Shown piece after piece: positions 10,877-19,733 of a stretch of 64,000 nt of DNA (position 1 is its first letter; each line of letters opens with the position of its first letter). Source of the DNA: Lachnospira sp. (lineage in GTDB: Bacteria; Bacillota; Clostridia; Lachnospirales; Lachnospiraceae); assembly GCA_015057605.1 (NCBI GenBank), contig SVDX01000008.1, forward strand, positions 1 to 64,000, written 5' to 3'. Made by a program: the position numbers and the translations under genes. Under the pieces are notes generated by a model. That model saw nothing but the letters and a program-made list of their open reading frames with translations. It had not been told where the DNA came from and made no database searches.

Positions 10877-11620
10877 ATGAGAAAGATTGCGATATATATG
10901 GCAATGCTTTTATGGGTAATTGCAATATTTAATAAAGAAAATGCAAATGGTAGTGAAGGTACGATTGTAAAAGCGCTAAGCACAAATAATTTATATACTG
11001 AATACAGTCAGATAAATGTATTTAGTGAATACAATGCTCAATATTTGAGCCTGGACAAGAAACAAAAAATCATTGAAGATTGTGCCAAAAAGCTTGGACT
11101 TAGCAATTATACCTTGGAGAGTAAAAAGGAAGGGCAGCGTGTTAGTAGTATACTTGTAAAGAAAGGTAAAAATGCTATAAGCACAATTAAATTTATTACA
11201 ATAGAAGAAAAGGGAGAGGACGGTATTGTAGAGCCTGTAAATTATTTGATGGTGGATTTGCTATTTTATAAAGATAGTGATTCTATGTATCATTACAAGG
11301 ATGTAGTAGAGTCTATGTTTACGGATTTGAAACTAAAGCCACAAATAAGTACAAGCATAGTAAGCAGTGCAAGCGGTATTAAAACCCTTGAAGAAAAGAG
11401 TGCTATGGCAGATGCGATTTTAAAGGACGTAGATGCCAAGATTGTTTCACAAAACCGCAGTGATGAAATATTTACTATTTACGCATATAGTAAAGAAATT
11501 GATGAATATATAGTAAATCTTGGTAAAAAGGTTAATGTAAATATTGCTATTTCCTATGATGAAACAAGCGATAAAACATTTATATATTATGCGACTCCTA
11601 TTTATAACACAGATTATTGA
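10877..11620 (+). CDS. YwmB-like exported protein
   Basis: This is a 247-residue protein with a basic N-terminus and one hydrophobic segment (about residues 3-18), probably a signal peptide or anchor. The rest is charged and soluble. Its size, its export signal, its two similar-sized halves and its place directly after atpC resemble the YwmB family, whose function is unknown. I prefer ATG 10877, with GGGGAAG just before it, over the in-frame ATG at 10865, which lacks a ribosome site. The family call is tentative because no sharp motif supports it. It has a gap of about 100 bp from the atp operon and probably its own promoter. Confidence 0.55.
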   Translation: MRKIAIYMAMLLWVIAIFNKENANGSEGTIVKALSTNNLYTEYSQINVFSEYNAQYLSLDKKQKIIEDCAKKLGLSNYTLESKKEGQRVSSILVKKGKNAISTIKFITIEEKGEDGIVEPVNYLMVDLLFYKDSDSMYHYKDVVESMFTDLKLKPQISTSIVSSASGIKTLEEKSAMADAILKDVDAKIVSQNRSDEIFTIYAYSKEIDEYIVNLGKKVNVNIAISYDETSDKTFIYYATPIYNTDY

Positions 11621-11627
11621 AAAGCTA

Positions 11628-11656
11628 TTGAGATTTTACTAAAAAACCATTAAAAT
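11628..11656 (+). promoter_or_regulatory. Promoter of the 11.7-19.7 kb gene cluster
   Basis: TTGAGA (11628-11633), 17 bp and TAAAAT (11651-11656) precede the methyltransferase gene by about 35 bp. Because the following four genes overlap or nearly touch, this may drive all five. Confidence 0.6.
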
Positions 11657-11690
11657 AGTCTTGTAACGACATATTTTATGAGGTTTAGAA

Positions 11691-12851
11691 ATGACACTTT
11701 TAGAATTATTAGATAAATGTATAAATGAAAACTTAAAGGATATTGTTATAAGCTCACCACTAAAGGATAGTGAGCTTAAAAAGGTTAGGGTAAGAGTTAT
11801 AAAGCTTTCAAATGATATTGCGTATCAGGTGACGGAGTATGTAGGGACTAAGGTTATACATACTAATTATGATGCGGTTTCGCTTAAAGAAAAGTTAGTG
11901 CAATATATGCAAGGCTTTAAACAGGCGCAGATTGAGACTACGAGCATAAATGCTACTGTGTTAGTAAGCAAAAAGGGGACAACAACTATTAAATGTAAGC
12001 AAAAGCAACAAATAGAAAAAGCTCCTTTAATACAGGAACACAACAGAACTAAGGAGTACATTTTAAAGGAAGGCATAAGCGTTCCATTTTTAGTTGACCT
12101 TGGCATTATGACTAAGGAAGGTAAAATTGTAAATTCAAAGTACGATAAATACAGACAGATTAACAGATTTTTAGAATTTATAGAGGATATATTGCCCTCA
12201 CTTGATTCTAATAAAGAGCAGACGATAATTGATTTTGGTTGTGGTAAATCATATCTTACATTTGCTATGTATTATTACCTAAAAGAGCTTAAAAATTATG
12301 ATGTTAGAATTATTGGCCTTGACTTAAAAAGGGATGTCATTGAAAAATGCAATGAGCTAAGCGCTTCGTATGGTTATGAAAAACTTAATTTTTACGTAGG
12401 TGATATTGCTTCCTATAGTGATGTTGAAAGTGTGGATATGGTAGTTACCTTGCATGCCTGTGATACGGCAACGGATTATGCTCTTTACAAGGCGGTTAAC
12501 TGGGGAGCAAAGGTTATACTTTCAGTTCCTTGCTGTCAGCATGAAGCCAATAAAACCATAAATAACAAGGACTTAGCACCAGTTTTGAAATATGGTATTA
12601 TTAAGGAGAGAATGTCTGCGCTTATAACTGATGCAATAAGAGCACAAACACTTGAATGCAAGGGCTATAAGACACAGATTTTAGAATTTATAGATATGGA
12701 ACACACTCCTAAGAATATTCTTATAAGAGCTGTGAAGAAGGAAAAAATGCAAGCTAAAGTAGCGGATGTTTCTAAACTACAAGAGATGTTAAATTTAGAC
12801 TTGACATTATGCAAGCTGTTTAAGGAGCAGGATAATGAAGAATGTAATTAA
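11691..12851 (+). CDS. SAM-dependent methyltransferase (Methyltransf_32 type)
   Basis: The C-terminal two thirds of this 386-residue protein is a class I methyltransferase. Seen: IIDFGCGKSYLTFAMYYYL as the S-adenosylmethionine loop near residue 181, GLDLKRDVI near 208, VTLHACDTATDYAL near 248, and SVPCCQHE near 275. These last two motifs mark the Methyltransf_32 group, for which RNA substrates are suspected but not shown here. The N-terminal 120 residues match nothing I recognise. TGAGG lies before the ATG. The stop overlaps the next gene by 17 bp, so they are co-translated. Confidence 0.8.
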   Translation: MTLLELLDKCINENLKDIVISSPLKDSELKKVRVRVIKLSNDIAYQVTEYVGTKVIHTNYDAVSLKEKLVQYMQGFKQAQIETTSINATVLVSKKGTTTIKCKQKQQIEKAPLIQEHNRTKEYILKEGISVPFLVDLGIMTKEGKIVNSKYDKYRQINRFLEFIEDILPSLDSNKEQTIIDFGCGKSYLTFAMYYYLKELKNYDVRIIGLDLKRDVIEKCNELSASYGYEKLNFYVGDIASYSDVESVDMVVTLHACDTATDYALYKAVNWGAKVILSVPCCQHEANKTINNKDLAPVLKYGIIKERMSALITDAIRAQTLECKGYKTQILEFIDMEHTPKNILIRAVKKEKMQAKVADVSKLQEMLNLDLTLCKLFKEQDNEECN

Positions 12852-15351
12852 GATTATAAGCATAGTTGTAGCATTTGTTGCAACAGCGGTACTTACATTT
12901 ATATTTACTAATAAAAAGATTGAAGTAAAGATTACGAATATGACTGAGGCCACACTTCCGGTAGTGTCATTTGAAACTGAAGGTGGAACAAGATATAACT
13001 ATCTTCATGGCTATACTTGTGATGTGGATACAAATGAAATTCGTGACCTTGTTACAGCTATACCCGAAAATATGAGACTTAAGCTTATAATTGACAAATA
13101 TAATGCAGACGTAAAGCAAATCAGCTATGAGATAAAAAGTCTTGATAATAATAATCTTTATGAAAATACATCCATCAATAACTATGATGAGCATAACGGA
13201 CAAATCAGCTGTGAGCTTAATATAAAGAACCTTATTGAAAAGGAAAAGGAATATTTACTAATAGTAAATATTAAGACAGCTAACTTTGAGTCTGTCTGCT
13301 ATTATACCAGAATAACCTATCAGCCGGGCATAAACCTTGATTCTAAGCTCGACTTTGCAAAGGAATTTACTGAAAATACACTTGATAGTGAGAAGCTAAA
13401 TACTATTAAGACATATATTGAGCCAAACTCAAGCCATGACAATACCAATTTTGGTAAAATAAATATACATGCAAGCCTTAAACAATTTGGTTTTGATGAG
13501 TTACTTATAGAGGGTCATAACTCTATGTATTTAAGCCTTAAGGAATTAGATGGCAATAATGCAACCGTTAATGTAGCATATAATCTTAATATCAGCGACT
13601 TTAAGGTTACAAGTACACTTTTAGTTGAGGATAGCTATGTTTTAACAGAGACTCCAACAAGAATGTACCTTATGGATTTTGAGCGTGAGGCTAATCAGGT
13701 ATTTGACCCTGATAATGCAATAATGCCAAGTAGCAGAGTTTACCTTGGTATTTCGAGCGAATTTACAACGGAGAAAATGTGTAATTCCTCTGGTAAGCAT
13801 ACCGCATTTGTAAGGAATAATGAGCTTTGGATGTATGGCAATGATACTAAACAGCTAAAGGGCATTTTCACCTTTAGGGAAAGAGAAGGTGACAATGTAC
13901 GTGAGGGCTATAATAAGCATGGAATTAAGATAATAGACATTGATTCAAAGGGAAATATGCGTTTTGCGGTGTATGGCTATATGAATCGTGGAGCTCATGA
14001 GGGAGCTCTTGGAATATCGGTATATAGCTATAAGGCAGAAACAAATACTGTAGACGAAATTATATTTATTGCTTCGGATAGCGGTTATGATGTAATAAGT
14101 GCAGAGTTTGGTAAGCTTATTTATGTAAATAAAAATGGTACCTTATATATGCTCTATGATGATACACTCTACTCCTTAGAGGCTTCAGGTAAGGAATGTG
14201 TAAAGGTTGTAGAAAATTTAAAGGAGGACAGCTATATTATTTCACCTGATATGTCGGTATTTACCTATTTGAAGCAGGATAATAGTATGGAGGTTATTAA
14301 GCTTGAAGATTTTTCTAAATATACCATTGATGCCACACCGGGCGATAAGCTTGCACTCATTGGATATTTAGGAGAGGATTGGGCATACGGTATGGCAAAG
14401 GCTTCGGACATAAGTATGATGCTAGATGGAACTATGGTATTTCCAATGTATAGAATAGTAATTATCGATAAGAATTACAACCTTGTTAAAAACTATAGTA
14501 TCGATGGCACCTACGTGTCGGATACAACTATTAGTGGAAAGCGCCTTTTGCTTGATAGGGTTATAAAGCGCGAGGATGGTATTTATGTTGCAACTGACGA
14601 TGACCAGCTTATGAGTAGAGATGAAAATGTTGTAACAGAAAAGCTTCTCGATACTGTGGTATCAACACAGACAAGAAAGAAGGAACTATACATTAGCCTT
14701 CCTGTTAAGGTTGAATCTCTTGATAAATTTGAATATGGATATTCAGATGAAGTAGCATACGGTAATAGCTATGTTGTAAATATCGAAGCCAAGGAAAATG
14801 AAGACTTTTTTGCATATGGAAAATCTAATTTTGAGGGCAAATACGAAAACGTAAGTGATGCGATAATAAATGCTTACAATAGCTATGGCAAAGCATTGGA
14901 TGCGAAGCTTAATACTATTTATGTAACACGAAGTAAAAGCAATGCTTATGCACTTGATGCATTTAGAGGCAACAAGGTAAGCGAGTCAGACAGCCTTGCA
15001 GAAGCGCTTAGAATTGTACTTGAATATAATGCTATGGAGGTTGATGTTAAGTCAGAACTTCAAGCTAACAACGCAATAGAAATAATGGATAAGAATTTAT
15101 TTGCAAAGGCGTACAATATTAAGGGCCCTACATTAGATTGCGTGCTTTACTATGTGTATAAGAATACACCTGTTATTGCAAAGATTGGTGTAGAGCATTA
15201 TGTTGTAATAACTGGCTATACAAAAACAAATGTTACCTATTTTGATCCTGTATCAGGTCAAAACAAGACCATTGACAGAGATGATTTTGAGTATAATGCG
15301 AACAAATTTGATAACACCTATATAATATACATTCGAAGGGACGTATTATAA
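12835..15351 (+). CDS. Membrane-anchored propeller protein with a C39-like domain lacking its cysteine
   Basis: I do not recognise this 838-residue protein as a whole. It has one N-terminal membrane segment (residues 7-26) with the rest probably outside. Residues about 270-620 show repeated short beta strands such as GKLIYVNKNGTLYMLYDD, like a beta propeller. The last 110 residues resemble a C39-type papain-like domain: PVIAKIGVEHYVVITGY and YFDPVSGQ give the histidine and aspartate positions. Where active members have Gly-Cys this one seems to have Asp-Ser (DSLAEALRIVLEYN), so it is likely not a protease. It overlaps the genes on both sides or nearly so. Confidence 0.6.
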   Translation: MKNVIKIISIVVAFVATAVLTFIFTNKKIEVKITNMTEATLPVVSFETEGGTRYNYLHGYTCDVDTNEIRDLVTAIPENMRLKLIIDKYNADVKQISYEIKSLDNNNLYENTSINNYDEHNGQISCELNIKNLIEKEKEYLLIVNIKTANFESVCYYTRITYQPGINLDSKLDFAKEFTENTLDSEKLNTIKTYIEPNSSHDNTNFGKINIHASLKQFGFDELLIEGHNSMYLSLKELDGNNATVNVAYNLNISDFKVTSTLLVEDSYVLTETPTRMYLMDFEREANQVFDPDNAIMPSSRVYLGISSEFTTEKMCNSSGKHTAFVRNNELWMYGNDTKQLKGIFTFREREGDNVREGYNKHGIKIIDIDSKGNMRFAVYGYMNRGAHEGALGISVYSYKAETNTVDEIIFIASDSGYDVISAEFGKLIYVNKNGTLYMLYDDTLYSLEASGKECVKVVENLKEDSYIISPDMSVFTYLKQDNSMEVIKLEDFSKYTIDATPGDKLALIGYLGEDWAYGMAKASDISMMLDGTMVFPMYRIVIIDKNYNLVKNYSIDGTYVSDTTISGKRLLLDRVIKREDGIYVATDDDQLMSRDENVVTEKLLDTVVSTQTRKKELYISLPVKVESLDKFEYGYSDEVAYGNSYVVNIEAKENEDFFAYGKSNFEGKYENVSDAIINAYNSYGKALDAKLNTIYVTRSKSNAYALDAFRGNKVSESDSLAEALRIVLEYNAMEVDVKSELQANNAIEIMDKNLFAKAYNIKGPTLDCVLYYVYKNTPVIAKIGVEHYVVITGYTKTNVTYFDPVSGQNKTIDRDDFEYNANKFDNTYIIYIRRDVL

Positions 15352-15352
15352 A

Positions 15353-16351
15353 ATGAAATTTATTCATGTAGGAGATGCGCATCTTGGCGCTATGAAGGAC
15401 AAGTTAAGAGCAAAGGAAATTTGGGCTACCTTAAAGAAAATCATTAAGGTGGCTAAGGATGTTGACCTTCTTATGTTTTGTGGAGACATTTTTCACAGAC
15501 AACCCCTTCTTAGTGAACTAAAGGAGCTTAACTATTTATTTTCTACAATTCCTAACACCGAGGTGGTTTTAATTGCCGGGAATCATGATTTTATATCAGA
15601 GGAGTCTTATTATAAGACATTTAACTGGAATGACAATGTGCATTTTATAAAGTCTGATACAGTAAGTAGCATATATCTTGAAAATATTAAAACGACAGTA
15701 TATGGAGCAAGCTATCATACCCGCGAGATTAAGGAAAATATTTATGAGGGTATAAAAGCTAAAGGAAAAGGCATTAATATATTGATGGCACATGGTGGCG
15801 ATGAAGCGCATATACCTTTTGATAAAAATGCGCTTTTAAATGCAGGATTTGATTATGTGGCACTTGGTCATATTCATAAGCCTGAAATATTTGCTGACGG
15901 AAGAATGGCTTACGCAGGCGGAATAGAACCCTTAGATATAAATGATATTGGAGATAGAGGATATATTTTAGGAGAGATAGGAAAGCATCTTAGAATAGAA
16001 TTTGTAAGGGCTTGCAAGCGCATTTATATTCCTATAAAAATAGAGTGTGACGAAAGCTTTACGAACGAGCAGCTTATCGATATCGTTTCGGATGAGATTG
16101 CAAAAAAAGGTAAAGAAAATATTTATAAGGTTATTATAAATGGTATCAGAGATTTACAGACAGAGTTTGATCTTGGTAGCATAAAGAGACTTGGAAACAT
16201 TGAAAGCATACTTGATGAAACCATAACTGAATTAGATTATGAGAAAATTCTTGCAGAAAATGAGAATAATATCATAGGCGAATTTATACGAACTATTGGT
16301 GATACTGATGAGAAGGCGTTATATTACGGAGTGAAGGCATTATGGTCATAG
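15353..16351 (+). CDS. SbcD/YhaO-like DNA repair metallophosphoesterase
   Basis: This 332-residue protein is the nuclease half of an SbcCD or Mre11-Rad50 type pair. All metal motifs are present in order: GDAHLG (residues 7-12), CGDIFH, AGNHDF, MAHGGD and LGHIHKP. It starts 1 base after the stop before it and overlaps the ATPase gene by 10 bp, so the two are made together. SbcCD-type complexes cut DNA ends and hairpins, which is the likely role. The capping domain after residue 210 is short. Confidence 0.85.
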   Translation: MKFIHVGDAHLGAMKDKLRAKEIWATLKKIIKVAKDVDLLMFCGDIFHRQPLLSELKELNYLFSTIPNTEVVLIAGNHDFISEESYYKTFNWNDNVHFIKSDTVSSIYLENIKTTVYGASYHTREIKENIYEGIKAKGKGINILMAHGGDEAHIPFDKNALLNAGFDYVALGHIHKPEIFADGRMAYAGGIEPLDINDIGDRGYILGEIGKHLRIEFVRACKRIYIPIKIECDESFTNEQLIDIVSDEIAKKGKENIYKVIINGIRDLQTEFDLGSIKRLGNIESILDETITELDYEKILAENENNIIGEFIRTIGDTDEKALYYGVKALWS

Positions 16352-17724
16352 ACTACTTATTGTTAAAGAATTTCGGAAAATTTAATGATAAAGGAATTAC
16401 CTTTGATGAAGGAATAAATATTGTTTACGGCAAAAATGAAGCCGGTAAATCAACAATTTATAACTTTATTAAGGGCATGCTTTTTGGCATTGAAAAAAAG
16501 CGCGGGAAAGCCGCGGCAACAGATATGTACACTAAGTATGAGCCTTGGGAAAATTCTATGTATTACGAAGGGCTTATGCAGCTTTCAACAGGTGGCTGTA
16601 AATATATTATAAGCCGAAAGTTTAACAAATTAGCAAAAGAGGTTAAGGTATTTAATGCAACGGATAATGTTGATGTGGAATATTCAGATGTTACATACAG
16701 AGAGCTACTTTGTGGGCTTACCGAGGAAAACTATAGTAGTACGCTTGCATTTACTGAATATGAAAATCTTTCCTTAGATGATTTAGCATTTACTCTAAAT
16801 AACTATGTTGCAAATCTTAATACCAGCAGAACTAAAAATGTTGATGTGAAAAAGGCGATAAGTCGCTTAAATAAAGAGAAGAAGCGCATTTTGACACAGA
16901 TAGATAAATTGGATATTGAGGGTGAGAGAAATCTTCTTACAAGAATTGAAGAGCTTATAAGTGAAACCCCTTATAGAGAAGATTACGAAATACTTTCAAG
17001 CAGAGTAGTAAGGCATCGAGCTCCTAAATATATATGGGCATTTATGGGTATTGCATTTGTTATAGCAGCGCTTGTTACACATAATTACATATTGTTTATA
17101 GGCGCGTTATTGAGCCTTGTGTCGTTTGTGGCTGTAATTATTCCAAGGTATGAATACGAAGAAAATTACGGTGAGGTAGATAACGACAGTAGAATAGAGC
17201 TTTTAAATGAAAAGCAAAGAATTGAAGAACAGATAGAACTAAAGCTAAAGGCAGCGGCGGAATACGAAAAGGAAGTAAAGTCGATAGAGCTTGCAATTAA
17301 GACGATTAATGACATATCCGGTAACATTTATTCTACCTTTGGTGAAGATTTAAATGAATTATCATCTGAATATATGGCATTATTTACAGATGGAGATTAT
17401 AATAAAATTACCGTTAGTGAAGATATGAAAATAGCTGTATATAAGGATAACAAAAAGGTAGATATCAATATGCTAAGCTATTCGACTATAAAACAAATTT
17501 TCCTTGCAATAAGAATTGCTTGTGCAAGACTATTATTTAATGAGGAAAAAATGCCGATAATATTAGATGAACCATTTGCACACTATGATGATGAAAAGAC
17601 GGTTAAGACACTTATGAATTTAGGCAAACTTAATGCATCGCAAATCATTATTTTCGCGTGCACAGACAGAGAAATTAAGTTTTTAAGGGAGAATGACATT
17701 TCATTTAATCTTATAAAACTATAG
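16342..17724 (+). CDS. Short SbcC/YhaN-like ATPase with two membrane segments
   Basis: This 460-residue partner of the nuclease is an ABC-type ATPase split by an insertion. Walker A is GKNEAGKS at residues 30-37, the signature region is LSYSTIKQIFLAIRIA near 378 (the usual glycine is serine), and Walker B is MPIILDEPFAHYDD near 404. Typical SbcC or YhaN proteins have about 900-1000 residues with long coiled coils. Here the middle holds two short helices and two hydrophobic segments (about 231-245 and 249-268), so the complex may sit at the membrane. Confidence 0.78.
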   Translation: MVIDYLLLKNFGKFNDKGITFDEGINIVYGKNEAGKSTIYNFIKGMLFGIEKKRGKAAATDMYTKYEPWENSMYYEGLMQLSTGGCKYIISRKFNKLAKEVKVFNATDNVDVEYSDVTYRELLCGLTEENYSSTLAFTEYENLSLDDLAFTLNNYVANLNTSRTKNVDVKKAISRLNKEKKRILTQIDKLDIEGERNLLTRIEELISETPYREDYEILSSRVVRHRAPKYIWAFMGIAFVIAALVTHNYILFIGALLSLVSFVAVIIPRYEYEENYGEVDNDSRIELLNEKQRIEEQIELKLKAAAEYEKEVKSIELAIKTINDISGNIYSTFGEDLNELSSEYMALFTDGDYNKITVSEDMKIAVYKDNKKVDINMLSYSTIKQIFLAIRIACARLLFNEEKMPIILDEPFAHYDDEKTVKTLMNLGKLNASQIIIFACTDREIKFLRENDISFNLIKL

Positions 17725-17735
17725 TGGAGGACGCT

Positions 17736-19670
17736 ATGGCTAAAGAAACGAATAAAAAGAAGCATCCTATACTTTTTATATTAGTGCTAATTTTATCAAC
17801 GATATTATTAGGGCTTATTGTCGTGAGTCCATATATGGTGGATAGAGGTAGGTATGTAAGCCGTGCCAAGAAAATGGTTGAGGGTAGCGACATTGATACC
17901 TTTAAGAATTCGCATACCAGTGTTGTTTATAATGACAAGGATGAGGAAATAGCATTTTTCAAGAGCAAAAATGATATGTATTATATATCTTATGATAACA
18001 TTCCAGAGTATGCTAAGTTAGCATTTACTGTACTGCATGACAGAAATTACTTCGATAAGGAAAGCATTGGTTATGTAGATCAGGTTAAGGTTGTAATAGA
18101 CTCTAAAAATATTGATAAGATGGAAGACAAGCTTAGCCATATTGAAAGAACTGTAGCAAGAAATGTTTTTATGCGAGATGATGTTGAAGGCGTAAGAAAA
18201 AAGGAAGAGATATTTATATCAATAGAGCTTTCAAAAAAATACAGCAAGGAGCAGGTGTTAGAATTTTATCTTAATAACATTTATTTTGGTAACGGCTATT
18301 ATGGAGTTGAGACAGCGGCAAGAGGATACTTTGGCAAGTCGCTTAGTGAGCTTTCATTTTCTCAGATAGCATTTTTGGCAGCAGTTTGTGAGAATCCTAT
18401 AAAATATGATCCATTTACCAATAAAGAAGTGGTTTTGATACAGCGCAATTATATAGTTACTAAGCTTAAAGATTATGAGCTGATTAATCGAGCAGACTAT
18501 TACCGCGGTATAAGTGAGGAGATAGTAATCACTCCTTTACAAAACAAGGCATATCAGTATGCAGAGTCATATATACTTCACAGCGCAACACTTGCTTTAA
18601 TGGAGCATTTAGGAACTATTATTGACCCTGAAACGGATTATGATTTATATACGAAAGAATATTCAAAATATCAGCAAAGTATTTTTACAAATGGCTACAA
18701 GATATATACTACTATTAACACAGATATGCAAAAATCGCTTGAGGAAAGCGTTGTACAAGGAACAGCGGCCTATGCTGATGATGTGGATGCAATGGGCGTT
18801 TGCATAGATAATGAAACGGGCTGTGTTGTGGCGATAGTGGGTGGCAAGGAAAATGCTACTGATTATTACAGTAATCCGGCATATCAGAGTAAAAAGGCTG
18901 CGTTAAATGTATTGTGGCCACTTAACATATATACACCATTTATTGAGTGGCATCATAACCCTGATTATATAATATATCAGGAGGCTACGGTAAGCGGTAC
19001 ATATATTAACAAGATTACTTTAAGAGAAGCGATTATATCGTATCCTGGACGTTTTGAGAGACAAATACTTTCGGCACTTAAGCAGGAATACTCAGACTCG
19101 TTCTTATATAGAATGGGATATACTAATTTAGATGAAGGAATAACCTGCCTTGAATTAGCGGTAGGCTACGCAACATTAGCAGATGATGGTCAATACAAAA
19201 AAACAGGATGCATACGCAAAATCACATCCGTTGCAGATGAAGAATTAGTTGTTAACCCGTATACAAAATCAGTTATTTATGCACCAAATGATGCAAGAAT
19301 AATGACTGATATCCTAAAAGAGAAGCAGGAAAAGTCAGGAATTACTGTTGATGGGGCAATAACTGCAGGCTACTTAGCTTCAAGTAAGGAAGCAAAAGAG
19401 GCGTGGTATGTTGGTTATTCAAGATACTATACAACAGCTGTTTGGATGGGCCATGAGCTTGATAAGGACGATATACAATTAAATCCGGCAGGTATATGGA
19501 GCTCATATATGCAGGCGATTCATACGGATTTAGAAGAGCTTGAGTTTGAAAAATATGGTGAATATACCGATATGGAAGGCGATTTCATTCCGCCAGAGAT
19601 ACCAACTGAAAGGCCAAGTCTTGGTGGTACAGGAGGATATCCAGATGATGGTGATTGGTGGGTAAAGTAA
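17736..19670 (+). CDS. Class A penicillin-binding protein homologue, both catalytic domains degenerate
   Basis: This 644-residue protein has the full layout of a class A PBP: a membrane anchor (about residues 10-34), a glycosyltransferase domain (about 80-230) and a transpeptidase domain (about 345-590). The landmarks YLNNIYFGNGYYGVETAA and AWYVGYSRYYTTAVWMG are clear. The catalytic positions are changed: the glycosyltransferase Glu-Asp becomes His-Asp (LHDRNYF, codon at 18036), SxxK becomes NIYT in LWPLNIYTPFI, SxN becomes YPG, and KTGTT becomes YLASS. It is probably not an enzyme. The start at ATG 17736 has GGAGG 5 bases before it. The gene is intact, so it is under selection rather than decaying. 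Confidence 0.85.
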   Translation: MAKETNKKKHPILFILVLILSTILLGLIVVSPYMVDRGRYVSRAKKMVEGSDIDTFKNSHTSVVYNDKDEEIAFFKSKNDMYYISYDNIPEYAKLAFTVLHDRNYFDKESIGYVDQVKVVIDSKNIDKMEDKLSHIERTVARNVFMRDDVEGVRKKEEIFISIELSKKYSKEQVLEFYLNNIYFGNGYYGVETAARGYFGKSLSELSFSQIAFLAAVCENPIKYDPFTNKEVVLIQRNYIVTKLKDYELINRADYYRGISEEIVITPLQNKAYQYAESYILHSATLALMEHLGTIIDPETDYDLYTKEYSKYQQSIFTNGYKIYTTINTDMQKSLEESVVQGTAAYADDVDAMGVCIDNETGCVVAIVGGKENATDYYSNPAYQSKKAALNVLWPLNIYTPFIEWHHNPDYIIYQEATVSGTYINKITLREAIISYPGRFERQILSALKQEYSDSFLYRMGYTNLDEGITCLELAVGYATLADDGQYKKTGCIRKITSVADEELVVNPYTKSVIYAPNDARIMTDILKEKQEKSGITVDGAITAGYLASSKEAKEAWYVGYSRYYTTAVWMGHELDKDDIQLNPAGIWSSYMQAIHTDLEELEFEKYGEYTDMEGDFIPPEIPTERPSLGGTGGYPDDGDWWVK

Positions 19671-19691
19671 AGATAAATATGGATAAAAATA

Positions 19692-19724
19692 AGGCTATCT
19701 CACTTATGCGAGATAGCCTAAAAT
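19692..19724. terminator. Two-way terminator between the PBP homologue and prs
   Basis: AGGCTATCTC (19692-19701) pairs with GAGATAGCCT (19710-19719) across an 8-base loop, with A-rich DNA on the left and TAAAATATTG on the right. It lies between two converging genes and can serve both. Confidence 0.8.
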
Positions 19725-19733
19725 ATTGTATTA

